Assembly: GCA_016647705.1 (NCBI GenBank)
Contig: CM028325.1
Location: 32,034,474 to 32,098,473 of the forward strand
Direction: 5' to 3'
DNA: 64,000 bases
DNA from: Eucommia ulmoides
Lineage: Eukaryota > Streptophyta > Magnoliopsida > Garryales > Eucommiaceae
Part shown: piece by piece, positions 12,410 to 24,038 of the stretch
Layout of the letters: each line of letters opens with the position of its first letter
Position numbering within the stretch: the stretch's first letter is position 1
Program-made: the position numbers and the translations under genes
Notes under the pieces: model-generated
What the model was told of the DNA's origin: nothing
Database searches by the model: none
What the model saw: the letters and a program-made list of their open reading frames with translations, nothing else

Positions 12410-13760
12410 TCAATATTCTGAATCATACATAACCACTGGTCTTATAATAGTTTTGTAGAATTTTCCTTTAAATTTCAACGGAATCCTACAATCATAAATC
12501 ACTCTAACTGCACTTCTCCACTTTAACCAACCTGTCTTGACTCTACATGTAATATCCTTCTCGATTTTATCATTACTCTGAATCATTGAACCTAAATATC
12601 TAAAATGATCAACCTTTGACACTTCTTCATCTCCAACTTTGATCGTACAATCGTCTCTCCGGGCATTACTAAAATTGCAATGCATGTATTCCGTCTTACT
12701 TTTGCTAACCTTAAAACCTTTAGACTGTAAAGTTTCTTTCCATCTTTCTAACTTAGTATTAAGACCAATTCTACTTTTGTCAACTCATACTATATCATCC
12801 GCAAACAATATACTCTAAGATACTCCATCTTGATTATGTTTTGTGAGCTCATTCATCACTAGAATAAAGAGGTAATGACTTAAAGATGATAATTGATGTA
12901 AGCTTATATTAATAGGAAATGCACAAGTATCGCCTCCTACTGTTCGAACACTAGTGACTATATCTTCATATATATCCTTAATTATTTCGATGTACACATT
13001 GGATACCTGTTTCGTTTCTAGCACCCACCACAAAACTTCTCTATGTACCCGATCATAAGTCTTTTTCAGGTTCACAAATACCATATGTAAATATTTCTTT
13101 TTTTCTCTATATTTTGTCATTAATCTTCGGAGTAAATAGATAGCTTCAGTGGTTGATCGGTTGGGTATAAATTCAAGTCGGTTCTCTTCTATGCTCGTTT
13201 CAGTCTTATTTTATATTTTATTACTCTCTCCCAAAATTTCATAGTATGACTCATAAGTTTGATACCCTGATAGTTCATGCAATTTTAAGCATCCCATTTA
13301 TTTTTATAGATGGACACTAAGATACTTCTCCTTCAGTCGACGATATTCTTTTAATCCTCAAAATGTTATTGAAAAATCTAGTCAACCATTTTATCACAAT
13401 ATCTCCCAAACTTTTTCACACCTCTATAGGGATTTCATCTGGCCCTACTACTTTTTCAATTTTCATTTTCCTTAGTGTTATTCTAACTTCTGAAACCATA
13501 ATTCTTCTATAAAACCTATAAATCTTATCTGAAGATAAACTAGACAACTCTAGTCTAGATTCTCCGGTGTCATTCTCATTAAATAAATTATAAAAATAAC
13601 ATTTCCATCGTTCTATAATCTCCACATTCACATTGCCTAACAAGTTTAAATATATCATTCTCTCCCTCTTTTGTATCTAACTTTTGATACGAATTATCAT
13701 ACGCCCTAAATTTTGATTTCTTAATTACTTTTTATGCCTCCGTTTTTGCATGTTTATACT
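12410..13760 (-). pseudogene. RTE-type LINE reverse transcriptase remnant
   Basis: On the minus strand the blocks occur in family order from high to low coordinates. First is a fragment ending KMKIEKVVGPDEIPIEV (13416-13658), the entry to the reverse-transcriptase domain. Next is LHMVFVNLKKTYDRVHREVLW through LFILVMNEL (12815-13120), with the metal-binding LFADD block just beyond (near 12800). Last is the C-terminal FRYLGSMIQ...GWLKWRSA...IRPVVMYDSEY part (12410-12685). The order and wording match plant RTE-clade non-LTR elements. Stops and frame shifts separate the blocks, and the endonuclease end is missing upstream of 13760, consistent with 5' truncation. Confidence 0.85.
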
Positions 13761-13786
13761 TCTCTAAACTCTCCCTACTTTGGTTA

Positions 13787-13790
<4 letters not shown>

Positions 13791-13825
<35 letters not shown>
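13791..13825. repeat. Poly-T tract
   Basis: About 35 consecutive T at the upstream side of the minus-strand LINE remnant. Read on the minus strand it is a poly-A run, so it may be the tail of another retroposon into which, or next to which, the LINE inserted. Confidence 0.85.
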
Positions 13826-13829
<4 letters not shown>

Positions 13830-15106
13830 AATGGTTAATTTGGATATTTTAACAAAGCTATGTAATATATACTCAAATATATATATGGAATAAAATGAGA
13901 TTGTTTTACAATTTTTTTGGGAAACTTATTTTTAGGATAATTGGTCAATAGTTTCAATTGGACGGTCTCATTCTTAATGGATTTTGTTTTAATTTTAAGT
14001 TGAATATAAATTTGTTTATTATATTTCACATTATTTTCAAGTTCAATGGTCAATGTTTCCGTGTATCTTTAGTTAAACATTTTCAATCTAGGTTTGTATC
14101 GCTAGTCATTGGAGCCATTCTTCGCTGTTGTCCCACCATCAGATCTCATATTTCTGGTCTGAAATTCGGCCACTGGCTGCCGATTTTTTTTTAGTTACTT
14201 GAAACTACTTTTAATTGTATTTTTTAGTTATATGTAACAATTTTTAGTGTATTTTTTTAGTTATATTTTAATATATTTTTCAATTATAGTTTTTAGTGTA
14301 TTTTTTAGTTACATTCATGTGATTTCTTTGATTGACAATGAGAAAATTAGTTGAATGTAACTGAAAGATATAATATAAAATACTACCAAAAAATTTCTAA
14401 TGTAACTAAAAAAGAAAATCACTAACCAAAGATTCAACAATTGGTGGTGGCTGGAATCCAGTAGTCAAGGTCGGGTAGCCGACAATAGCGGAGCAACAAT
14501 TGCTAACGTAGTTTTAATTGGAATATTAATTTGTATGAATTTTAATAGATGAAATTAAAACTAAAATAATTATTTAGTTTGATTTTATCAAATTCTCCCT
14601 ACTTCATTTATTTTCGTCCATCCTTTTAATTGACGAGAAGGTCGCTTTTATAATAAAAAATAGAAATGGTCCAATATATACGTGGTATCCCTAACAATAG
14701 GTACACATACGTGGCTGCATATTTGTGAGATAAATATATATATATAATTTGATTTCTTATTTTCACCCTCCAACTCCAACAACAATAATTCAATTCATAT
14801 TTTATAATGAGTTATCACTACAACAAAAATGTATTTTTATGACACACAGAAATATCACTAATTGTATAAATTTGTGTTATTTCTTGTATTTAGTGTTTTT
14901 TTTTTTTTAATGTCATTTCTATTGATATGAGTAAAAACTTTAGTGACGTTTAAGAGTGACTCTAAACAATCCATTCTTGAGAACTCTAGTGCCATTTTTT
15001 GGTATCATTAATACTACTTTTAAATGACACTTCAATTGTAATGAAAAAAATTATTCATTTTTTAGTACTTGTTATTTTAATTTAGAAAATCTGAATATCT
15101 TATAAT
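13826..15106. other. AT-rich DNA with a possible CACTA-type end
   Basis: There is no gene. An 11-bp inverted repeat (AGTTACATTCA / TGAATGTAACT) lies at about 14307-14365 and could form a small hairpin. At 14818 the sequence CACTACAACAAAAATG resembles the left end of CACTA-type MITEs, but no matching right end or 3-bp duplication was found. Confidence 0.4.
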
Positions 15107-15111
15107 ACAAT

Positions 15112-15786
15112 TGTTAGTGCCAAAAAGTGGTGGCTGGTCAACAGTGTGGTCCGAGAGGATATCTGGGACACAAGACGGCCACTAGTGCTGCAGCCGGTTG
15201 AATTCAGGGGTGGTGACGATCTCCGAGCTGAGCTCCACTCTTCTGCTCCAATCACCTGCACAAAGACCCCGGGGTTATCCCCAGTAAAGTCCCTCCGGCG
15301 TAAAAGTAAGTATTCCGGGGTGGAGAGCTGAAAATATATTGAGTTCAATAGTAGTCATGTACCGTTGGGCAGTGGGTGTCCCGGTGTATTTATAGGCGCC
15401 GGTGCTTGATTAGCGCCGCGAATTTAGGGGGTCAGCTCAGGTTAATTAACATAATCTGCTGAACAACCAATGAGTAGATAGGTTACCCCTCTAATCGTCT
15501 GGACTGGCTTTTGAGCCCATAACTAGAGGCTCATGGGCCAGAGCCTCACAGCGCCCTGGCGAACTCCTGAGTGCTGAGGTGGCGAGCCAAGGGTGCCTCA
15601 GACCATCAGTTCGGAAGGTCGGACCTCAGCTTGCCGGTCCAGATTTCTTCACTTAGACGACCCTCAGTCCGGCTGGGAGACACCTCAGCTCCGTGCTGAG
15701 GGGATTTCAACTCTCATCTCGGCCGCTCTTCTATAGTTGGACGTATTTTGACTATGTGGTGTACCTGACGATATTCCCCTATATCA
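15112..15786. mobile_element. Solo LTR, Tat-like, TSD ACAAT
   Basis: This GC-richer 675-bp block in AT-rich surroundings begins TGTTAGTGCC and ends CCCCTATATCA. It is flanked by the 5-bp direct repeat ACAAT (15107-15111 and 15787-15791). Its ends resemble those of the Tat-lineage LTRs at 21895 and 41200 (TGTTGCC... and ...CATATCA). No internal region is attached, so it is a solo LTR left by recombination between the two LTRs of an element. The family assignment rests only on end similarity; orientation is probably minus by the same comparison. Confidence 0.75.
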
Positions 15787-15791
15787 ACAAT

Positions 15792-16165
15792 ATAATTTTA
15801 ATTACTCAAATTAGAATGATTATGAATTCGTATATTTCAGACACGTAATGACATATCACGACCAAATGCTTCCTTTCTATCTATCTTGTGTTTTATAGAA
15901 TTAAAACAGATATGCTACAATCCAACACATCTAGCGGTTGACACCTTTGATGCAGTATCACCTTCCTGAGGATTTGCACTTTCTCTGGTTGTAAGATCAG
16001 AGTGGGGTCAATTTCTAGGAGAATCTGTGGGACCATCTCCCAAAAATCAAGGACACGGTAATGCTGAAGGGAAGCAGACAGATTTAACTAAAGCTCACGT
16101 CCATAAAAGAATTTAAGATCAACAACACCACTCTCAAGTAGCTTTATTGTACTAGAATCACCAAG

Positions 16166-16208
<43 letters not shown>

Positions 16209-16551
16209 TTCTTCAAAGAGAGAATATGTTTTGAAGTAACAATTAGCATCAAAGTTTGCCCACCATCCTTTTACAAGTGATCTATATTAATATATGTATA
16301 CTACAAGAAATTTCACTTTCAGTATTAAACAAAATTCTAAATTGGCTAATCTAGGTTAATCGTAATCGAAGAGCCAAATTTTTAAACTCACAAACAAAAT
16401 TCTGGAACACTAAGCCAATTTGCTAGGTTATTTAATTGATCCAATTGTCTATGTCCGCATAACGATGACCTTTGTGGGTTGGACAACAGCTTCAAGAGGA
16501 GAACCAGGGACTAGCGGCGCGAGCGAAGGGGAGGATATTGGATCAATTGGC
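15792..16551. other. Intergenic DNA with (ATT)n
   Basis: There is no gene. A 42-bp (ATT)n microsatellite occupies 16168-16209. A CACTA-like start (ACTACAAGAAATTTCAC) occurs near 16302 without a recognisable partner end. Confidence 0.5.
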
Positions 16552-17122
16552 ACATTTGGTAATCGTTTCCATCGTAGCAATTCTCATCCATTCCCAGATT
16601 TTTGGAATTTCTGTTTGGAAATAACGTTTGGTAATTTTTGTTTCCGTTTCCATTCCATTCTCATTTGAGAATTGTGCCAATTTTTTTTTGAAAAAAACGA
16701 GAAACAAAAAAAAAATTGTTTCTCATTATTCTCATCCCATTCCCAAAAACCATTGCTACTATTTATTCACCGTCATCTACCGCCGATTGACCGCCGTTGC
16801 CGCCGGCAACCGTCGCTAGTCACCTCAGGTATCGCCGGCCGCCCACCGTTCGGCAACTTCCTGCACCGCCGACAGCTGCTGGCCAGCCACCCACCGGTCA
16901 CCGTCCGGCCGCCACCGCTGGTCAGCCAAAACGAAAAAAAAAATGTTCTCAAAACATTTTTTTTTTTTTAGGATAAAATCTTTACCAAATGCGATTCTGT
17001 TCCAAAAAAAAAATAAAAAAATTATCATTACCAAACGCGATTCTATTCCCAAAAAGAAAACATAATTCTCATCTCATTCTTATCCCATTGCTGGGATGGG
17101 AACATAAATGGTTACCAAACGC
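16552..17122. mobile_element. Possible small TIR element
   Basis: The left end TTTGGTAATCGTTTCCATC and the reverse complement of the right end (TTTGGTAACCATTTATGTTC) resemble each other. Both are followed by AGCAAT- and CTCATCC-like words. The centre holds a GC-rich patch (16790-16925) coding for nothing recognisable. I could not define a clean target-site duplication, so superfamily and limits are uncertain. Confidence 0.4.
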
Positions 17123-19082
17123 CAAGAGTATGAATTGGCAACAAATTTGAGCGGCATGATGAAGGAATTGGAGCGGGAAGAGGAAGGAATTGTAGGGCGA
17201 GAAAATAGAAGTTAGTGAATTTTTTGTATATATTTTTAAATATTTTAGGTATATATTATTAATATTTTAACAATTACTAAGAATTATTTAATGACTATAT
17301 ATTTAAAAAAATTTAACCGCAAAAAAAATATTGCTAATAATTTTTTATTTATTGCTAAAAATTAGCGAGAATGTATTTGTAACTAACTTAGTGCGGAATT
17401 TTATATTTAATGGAAAAGAAATGGGGAATGTTTTTTATTTTATTTTTTATGTCGTGACCAATAGTCACTAACTCGGGTGTGAAAATTAAATTTTCTCGCC
17501 AAAACTATTATTTTGTGAGTAATTTTATTTTTGTTAGTAGAATTTGTCACTAATACAACTTTTTCTTATATTGCTAATCATCGCCACAAGTGGTTTCTCG
17601 GTCACGTTTGTCTATGGAATAGACTGACATTATCGAAATTTGCAAACTCGAGCGATATGTCCACTTTTGTTATAGAAAAAATATGCATCAAATTAATTTT
17701 GTGAAGAGAGTACTCGGTCCAAATTCATGTCTCAAGTTACTCTTGTTGTAAGGTTTAATAAAATAGTTAATATGTTTATTATTTTGCTTCAAATGATCTA
17801 GGAGGATAATTTTTTGGCCTTGGACTTTCTCTTCTACACAGATTTTTGTGATTAATGTCTCAAGCAAAATTACTTTTAACTTGTGACGTCGTATAGATTT
17901 TTGAAACTCTCTTTATGACGGTGGCAATTTATCAATTATTCTGATCACGATAAAACTATCTCTAATTTTAACGTCTTCATATCTCACTTCTGCTACAATC
18001 ATTTGAAAATCTTGAGATTGTTCCACAATAGACATGTTATCCATCATTTGAAATAAAAAATAATTGGCTTGTGGCATTTTTTTTTTCCACCTGCTTCTTT
18101 GGTATTATATTTGCTTTACAAGACTTTCCAATTTTTCTTAGCAGCTTTATAAGTAATAGCATAATAATTATAAAATTGATTCACAAAGCAATTCAAAAGA
18201 TGAAAACGACAAATATACTCATTTCTTTCATATTTTTCTATCTTCTCCAAGTGAGTATGTTTTTCTTTGTTGGTCATATTCTCGATAAGAATTTTAATTT
18301 GATTCTTCTCAATAAGAACAAAAACAACTTTGAGAAAACTTAGATAAAAAAGTATCTTACCTTTCTATCTCTTGAAATAAACTCCCTTAAAGCAAGACCT
18401 CTAAAATGTTCATTTGGTCTCTCGATAAGCGATTCCATGTTTGAATCTAAATAAAAAATTTGGAGAAAATACACATTAATTCAAGAACAATATTTTAATA
18501 TTTTTTGATATTTTACATTTTTTGAATCATATAATGATTCAGGACATTTATAATGAAGGTCAACTATATAATAATATAAATATATAATTTTCAAAATTTT
18601 CATATGTATTGATTTATTTATTTTTTAAGAAAAATGACTCTCAAAATAATAATTTATTAAACTTTCATGGAAAAAGAAAAATCTAAGAATACTAAAATGA
18701 GGTTTTTGTCGGCGTGTGTCAAAAGTTGAGTGGACGATAGCCAAATTCATAACCGAAACAAATATGTCATGTCGCCTTCGCATGTCAACAACGTTTGTGA
18801 TTTGTTTCATCTTAATTAAGGTTAAATTTAACCTTTTACACTTTAAAAATAATCACATTATTATTTTTTATTATAACTAAATTTAAAAAAAAAAAATAAA
18901 AAAAAATTGTATCTAATAACTTTAATAGAATTTTGGTAGCACGTGACGTGAATATTTCATGCCAACACATTAATTTATTTTGTAGAATAATATTGAATAC
19001 TTCATGTCAAAACACAACCACTATTTTTTTCAAAAAAAATTGTTTAAAATTTTCGATAGTATTATCTCGAAAGAAATATATA
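17123..19082. other. AT-rich intergenic DNA, no gene seen
   Basis: No domain-bearing ORF on either strand. The ORFs at 18071-18343 (+) and 18625-18810 (-) are short, hydrophobic or low-complexity, and unsupported. Confidence 0.5.
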
Positions 19083-20167
19083 TCTAATACTTAAAAGTGA
19101 AAGAAGAGATAAAATTTTAATGAAGTTAAAGAATATATTTTTTAAGTTTTTTGGTGAATTTTAATTTTTAATTTTTTTTTTATTTTTTATATATAAAATC
19201 AGAATTTGTTGGCTTGCAAAAATTGATACTATTAATATTAATTTATGTTTATTTATTATTTTATAATATATTTGTAAAATATTATTTTACTATGATTATT
19301 TATGTAATTTTTAATAATATATTTATTTTCTATATTTATAAAATATTATTACTTATTAAAATTTTTAAAAAAAAAATTTATTTTTGATTTTTTATTACCA
19401 TAAATAAAAAACGAAAAAAAAAAAATCAAAACAGAAGCACAAATTTAAAAATAAAAAATAAAAAATGGGAGAGATATATTTATATTTAATAATTCTAAGT
19501 GGAAGGAGAGAAAATATTTTAATCAAATTAAAAAATGCATTTTTCAAGCTTTTTGATAGGTTCTAAGTATTTCGACCCTTCCTTGGACTCCGAGGATAGC
19601 GGGATCTTTGTAGTACTAGCTTGTCATTTTTATATATAAAATAATAACTGGCCCCACTCAATATTTTTTTAGCCATATTTAATTTTTTTAATTAATTCAA
19701 AAATATATGATTAATTCCCTAGTTTACATTTTAAATTACTTCGAAAAATAATTGTGATTCAAATAATAATTCCACCTAAAAAGATACGAAAAATAATTGT
19801 GATTCAAATAATAATTCCACCTAAAAAGAAAGTAGATGAGATATAAATTAATTAAAATAGAATTTTTTACTTGCAAAAATTGATAAAATTAATCTTAATT
19901 TATGGTTATTTGTTTATTATTTTATAATATATTAGTAAAAATTAATATGTGGAAATATTATTTTACTTTTTTTATTATTTATGTAATTTTTAGTAGTATA
20001 TTTATTTTTTAAATTTATAAAATATTATTATTTACAAAAATTTATACTTTTACTCCTGGATATTGCTAGTTAAATAATCAAATGATACCAATAATTTAAT
20101 GGTTCAACATTACGAATTTATTAAAAATAAATAAATAAACTCGTGTTATGCGTGAGCTTAAAACTAG
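19083..20167 (+). mobile_element. Probable non-autonomous Helitron
   Basis: The left end reads A|TCTAATACTTAAAAGTG. The right end carries a 6-bp stem (CTCGTG with GCGTGAG, two wobble pairs, loop TTATG) about 6 nt before a terminal CTAG, followed by T. Insertion between A and T, a TC start and a hairpin followed by CTRR are the structural hallmarks of Helitrons. No Rep/helicase ORF is present in this 1085-bp AT-rich segment. Internal blocks are repeated (about 19203-19370 with 19858-20040, and a second Helitron-like start near 19485), so one Helitron may be nested in or fused to another. Confidence 0.45.
19742..19831. repeat. Tandem duplication, 45-bp unit
   Basis: A 45-bp unit beginning CGAAAAATAATTGTGATTC occurs twice, head to tail, almost identical. 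Such a clean copy in decayed surroundings implies a recent slippage or double-strand-break repair event. Confidence 0.9.
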
Positions 20168-21894
20168 TAAAAATTAACAAAAGAGGACATGTGACAATTC
20201 ATCAATAAAAAACAAAAAAATATAACTTGTATTTCCCAAAAAGTATATTTTTATTTTTATTTTTATTTTTTTGTACGGTTATGAAAAATCACCCCAACAT
20301 TAGTAGAAATGTTGTGTTCTATGTAATTGTATGTTGGTAGAAGTACACTAATTAATGAGGATATTTATATTAGTCACAAGGCCTCTTTAACTGGCAACCA
20401 CCCCCAGCCGTTAGCTCCAGCCATCACTTCCTTTGATTTGAAAAACCATTTTTTTTTTCTTCTTCTATTTTTTTTTTTTTTTTTATAGATATATATCCAA
20501 TAAATTTGGAGTCTCCCAAACTCCAATTTTAGCGGAAGACAGAAGACAATATCTTGAAACATCCGATATGTTAATTTGCAAACATGCCCCTTTACTTTCA
20601 AATCTCCCTAAAAAAAAGAAGGGAAAAATCATCTTAAACCCAAATTAAGTTCCAGATTAACGATCAATACCAACTGTTTTAGATTAAATTATCTAATCTC
20701 GTTGATTTATTAAATAATTTTACAAAAAATAGTTTCCACAAATAACAACAAATGAATTTTTTCATTTTCAGTTGCATTCAAAATTAAAATAAAAATAAAA
20801 ATAAAAATAAAAATAGTTTCCACAAATAACAACAGAGGATATTTCCTTTCTTCATTTTCAGTTTTTCTTCAGTTAATGTTATACTCAATATCGGCAAAAA
20901 AAAAAAAAGATTATGATCGTGTAACGTGCAGAATATACGCATTATCATAGAGAATGAATGTCATATTCAATACATAAATATGTGGGTTATGATTTGGTAT
21001 TTCGCGAAAGAGATACTATATTTTTAACAAATAGTCATGTTATATGTAACACCAATACACAAATATAACATTATATTTTCTCATATTTGTAACTTATATA
21101 CCATGTTGAATATAACAATGAAATAAAATTAATGAGGATGTTCTGATCATGTGGGTAGCAGAACATGTGTATCATCTTAGAGAAGGAATGTTATATTAAA
21201 CACACACACAAATATAAGGGAGATATCATTTGGTACTTCGCAGAAGAGATATAACGTAGTTTAACAATCATTCATGTTATATGTAACACCAACATACAGT
21301 TGTAACATTGTATTTTTTCGTCTTTTCAACACATTACCATGTTGAATATAACATGGATTTCAATCCAATACTCCAAAAAAAATGATTGACATCCCATTTT
21401 AAAGAGCGTAAGACAAAGATCACACATGTATCAATAAATGATGGACCAATGAAGACGAGGGGGAAAATTTTGTGTTTTTTTTATGCATATTTTCGAATTG
21501 ATTTGTAACTCCTCCGCAAATTTTGGAGGTCTATATATGAAAATGCCAATTAGTCTGGAATGGAAGGTGATGACACATATTAAGGGCAAATCAAGCCACA
21601 ATTTGTTAAAAGATTGTCTCGGTTCATAGAAATACAATTAGGTTCATTCTATAGTTTATATATCCAAATAGAAGTGGGTAAGCGCCCACAAAAATATCTA
21701 TAAATTTGAGAATAATTTTATTATGTTTTAAATTTTGTTTTTAATTTTGAGAGTAGAATATGAATCTAATTTTTTTTATATTTCTAATTTCTTTTTGGAA
21801 TAAAAATAAAATTCAAGAAATCACTAAACAAACTTACATTTGACACAAAAATAATAAAACCAAATCTTAGTTAGTTAGTGCCCAATAAACCTAA
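20168..21894. other. AT-rich intergenic DNA with two local duplications
   Basis: There is no gene. A 23-bp core (AATAGTTTCCACAAATAACA...) is repeated 84 bp apart at 20728-20750 and 20812-20834, separated by (AAAATA)n. A longer, diverged duplication has a period of about 235 bp over roughly 20910-21370; both copies contain TCATGTTATATGTAACACC and CCATGTTGAATATAACA. Its copies share words scattered along their whole length, so it is a degraded tandem duplication. Confidence 0.6.
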
Positions 21895-22527
21895 TGTTGC
21901 CAAAATTTACGTGGTGTGTGAACCAACACCACATGTGTCGGAAAATTCAATAACACACTATCCACTTAGATTAAATTCCTCTAAGGAGGGTAAAATACAA
22001 TAGGTTATAGAGAATGGTTTACATCAGTATGTAGAGAGTAGTGAATACAACAGTATACAAAGAGTAAAGAGTTGAGAGAGAGGGTGTCCCCCGTGTGATG
22101 CCTATCTTCCTCATATATATCTTCATGCCGATTGTCTTTAGAGTTGTTATTGCCACGACCCTCTCCACGTTCTGTACTTAGCCACCATGACCGTTGCTTG
22201 CACGTCCATTTACGGGTGGTGTGCTAATCACGTCAGTGCATGTACGGAGGGGTTGGTGAGATTTATTAATGTCGACTTACCATACCTGGGTTTGATCCCT
22301 GGGCACCCGTTAGGGGTTTTATTCTGCGTTGGGCTAGTCCATCTGCGTAGATTTGTCTAATTAACAGGCCAAGTACTTCATTCCTTAAGTCATTGGATTT
22401 AGCGACCCACGATCAATTGTTGGCCTGCAGCCTTCTCTAACGCCTTGGGTTGGGTCCCATCCATTGACCCGACCCACCGTCTTGAGTTCGGCTCCATTAC
22501 CCACATGTGGGAATTTTTCCCATATCA
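21895..22527 (-). repeat. Tat element 3' LTR
   Basis: A 633-bp LTR that on the plus strand starts TGTTGCCAAAATTTACG and ends CCCATATCA. It aligns along its whole length with 41200-41832. As the element runs on the minus strand, this is the 3' LTR. Confidence 0.9.
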
Positions 22528-23192
22528 TTTGCCTTCTTGACTTCTATGATGATTCGTCGAATTGAGGCGGAAAGTCATTCTTATTCTTCAGTCCTTTGGT
22601 AGGTGTTTCTTCTTCGAGGTTGTAGTTTTGTCCTTATCCTAAGTCTCTTAACCAAGTGAAATTTAGGGGAAGTTGAGCTGAACATTGAAGTTGACGTGTA
22701 ATAGGCCAAGTTGGGGCAGTGACCCGAATGTCAATAGCCATGTGTTAAGCTCTTAAGCCTTCTGGTTGGGCCCAATATTCTTCCGACAAGGATCAGCCCA
22801 ATGCCTAACAAGTTGGGTTTATCATTTGGACAAGTTCAGTTCGAATCTGATAAAACTCTCACCTCTTCTTCACAGTACAGATCATTGGGTACTGTTTGGA
22901 TAATTAATCATTCTTCCCAATTTTGATCTTATCGGTAATGTAATGGTGACATTTGAGTAATCATGGTCTGCCTTAATCTCTCACCATACTTGATATGGGA
23001 AACCGTCACTTCTCCCTCAATATTTGCTGCCGTTGTTTGGTCATAAATAACCCGACGATTGGTTTTCCCTTTTTCTGTCGCTTCATGATCATTGGTTTGA
23101 CTATTTAAAGCCACAACTCATCAGGGTTTTCTCCCAATTTTCTTCTTTGTTTTCTCTTACTTTCTTTTTCTCGCTTCTGTTCCAATTCCAAA

Positions 23193-23651
23193 ATGGCTTC
23201 GTCGTTGTCTGCTTCCAATATCTTTGACGCCGTTCAAGCTAAACGGAAGAAGGAGGTCAAGCAAGGGATCATCTTCTACCAACTCATGATAAAGGTGGAG
23301 GTTTTCAACGAGAAACACCCCAAACTTCGAGCCATTGAAGAAGCCTTCGTCCTCTACACCTCCCTCGATGCCACTTATTTCTGCGCAATATCCCAATTCC
23401 AAGAGCTCCGTGGCCAGTTGCGGGCGATGGAAGAACGAAATGAGAGGCTGCGGGCCCAAGTGCAACTCCGCAAAGCCCGTTATGTGGCACTAAAGGTGAG
23501 GAAAGAGAAGCTTCTGGACAAGAACGAGAAGAAAATAGATAAGATACGGTCTTTATCCTTGTCGCTGAGCCAGTATGAGGTGGGCAACTTCTCCTGCTCG
23601 AGATCGAACTCCAAAGACTCAGGCTCTTTGCCTTCTCCGGGGTCAGAGTAG
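23193..23651 (+). CDS. Antisense extra ORF of the Tat element (coiled-coil protein)
   Basis: An intact 152-codon ORF runs on the plus strand, opposite to the host element, between the integrase side and the 3' LTR. The start sits in a good plant context (CCAAAATGGCTTC). It is preceded by a T/C-rich leader and, about 90 bp upstream, a TATA-like CTATTTAAAG, so it may have its own promoter. The protein is charged: residues 1-60 are mixed helix, and about 65-125 have heptad-like Leu/Val spacing with many Arg/Lys/Glu, a likely coiled coil. The C-terminus is Ser-rich. I recognise no enzyme domain. Additional ORFs, some antisense, are known in plant Tat-lineage elements; their function is unknown. 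An open frame in an otherwise broken element may mean selection, or chance. Confidence 0.6.
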   Translation: MASSLSASNIFDAVQAKRKKEVKQGIIFYQLMIKVEVFNEKHPKLRAIEEAFVLYTSLDATYFCAISQFQELRGQLRAMEERNERLRAQVQLRKARYVALKVRKEKLLDKNEKKIDKIRSLSLSLSQYEVGNFSCSRSNSKDSGSLPSPGSE

Positions 23652-24038
23652 TGTTTCTTCTTCATTATTTTGTAAAAAACACCTCAAGAGCATTTTTTGA
23701 ACAATACAGGCTTATTTGTCACACCCCACCCCGGACTCATGTCACCTTGGGGCCGGCGTAACGTCGACATGACATCACCCAACTGACTAGACAACCACAA
23801 TAAAAAAAGAATATAATACACAAACAAATGATATGTACAACATATACATAATTCTCATTGATAGGGACACACTGTCTGAACTATACGAATAACCAAAATT
23901 CGAATCCCATGAATCTCACTTAGATTCATCTAATATACCTCTCCTCGAAATCCCTCTCTAATGACTCCATCGCATGACCCGCATAACTCTATCTAGCATC
24001 AGTAGGGGATCGGCCGACCGACTCCTAGCTGGTTTACT

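Noticed and set aside
16302..16330. CACTA-type element end (ACTACAAGAAATTTCAC)
   Set aside because: No matching opposite end or 3-bp duplication found within the next kilobases.
21887..21894. Target duplication for the Tat element (AAACC/GGTTT words on both sides)
   Set aside because: The pentamers are offset by three bases from the LTR ends, so they do not form a proper duplication.
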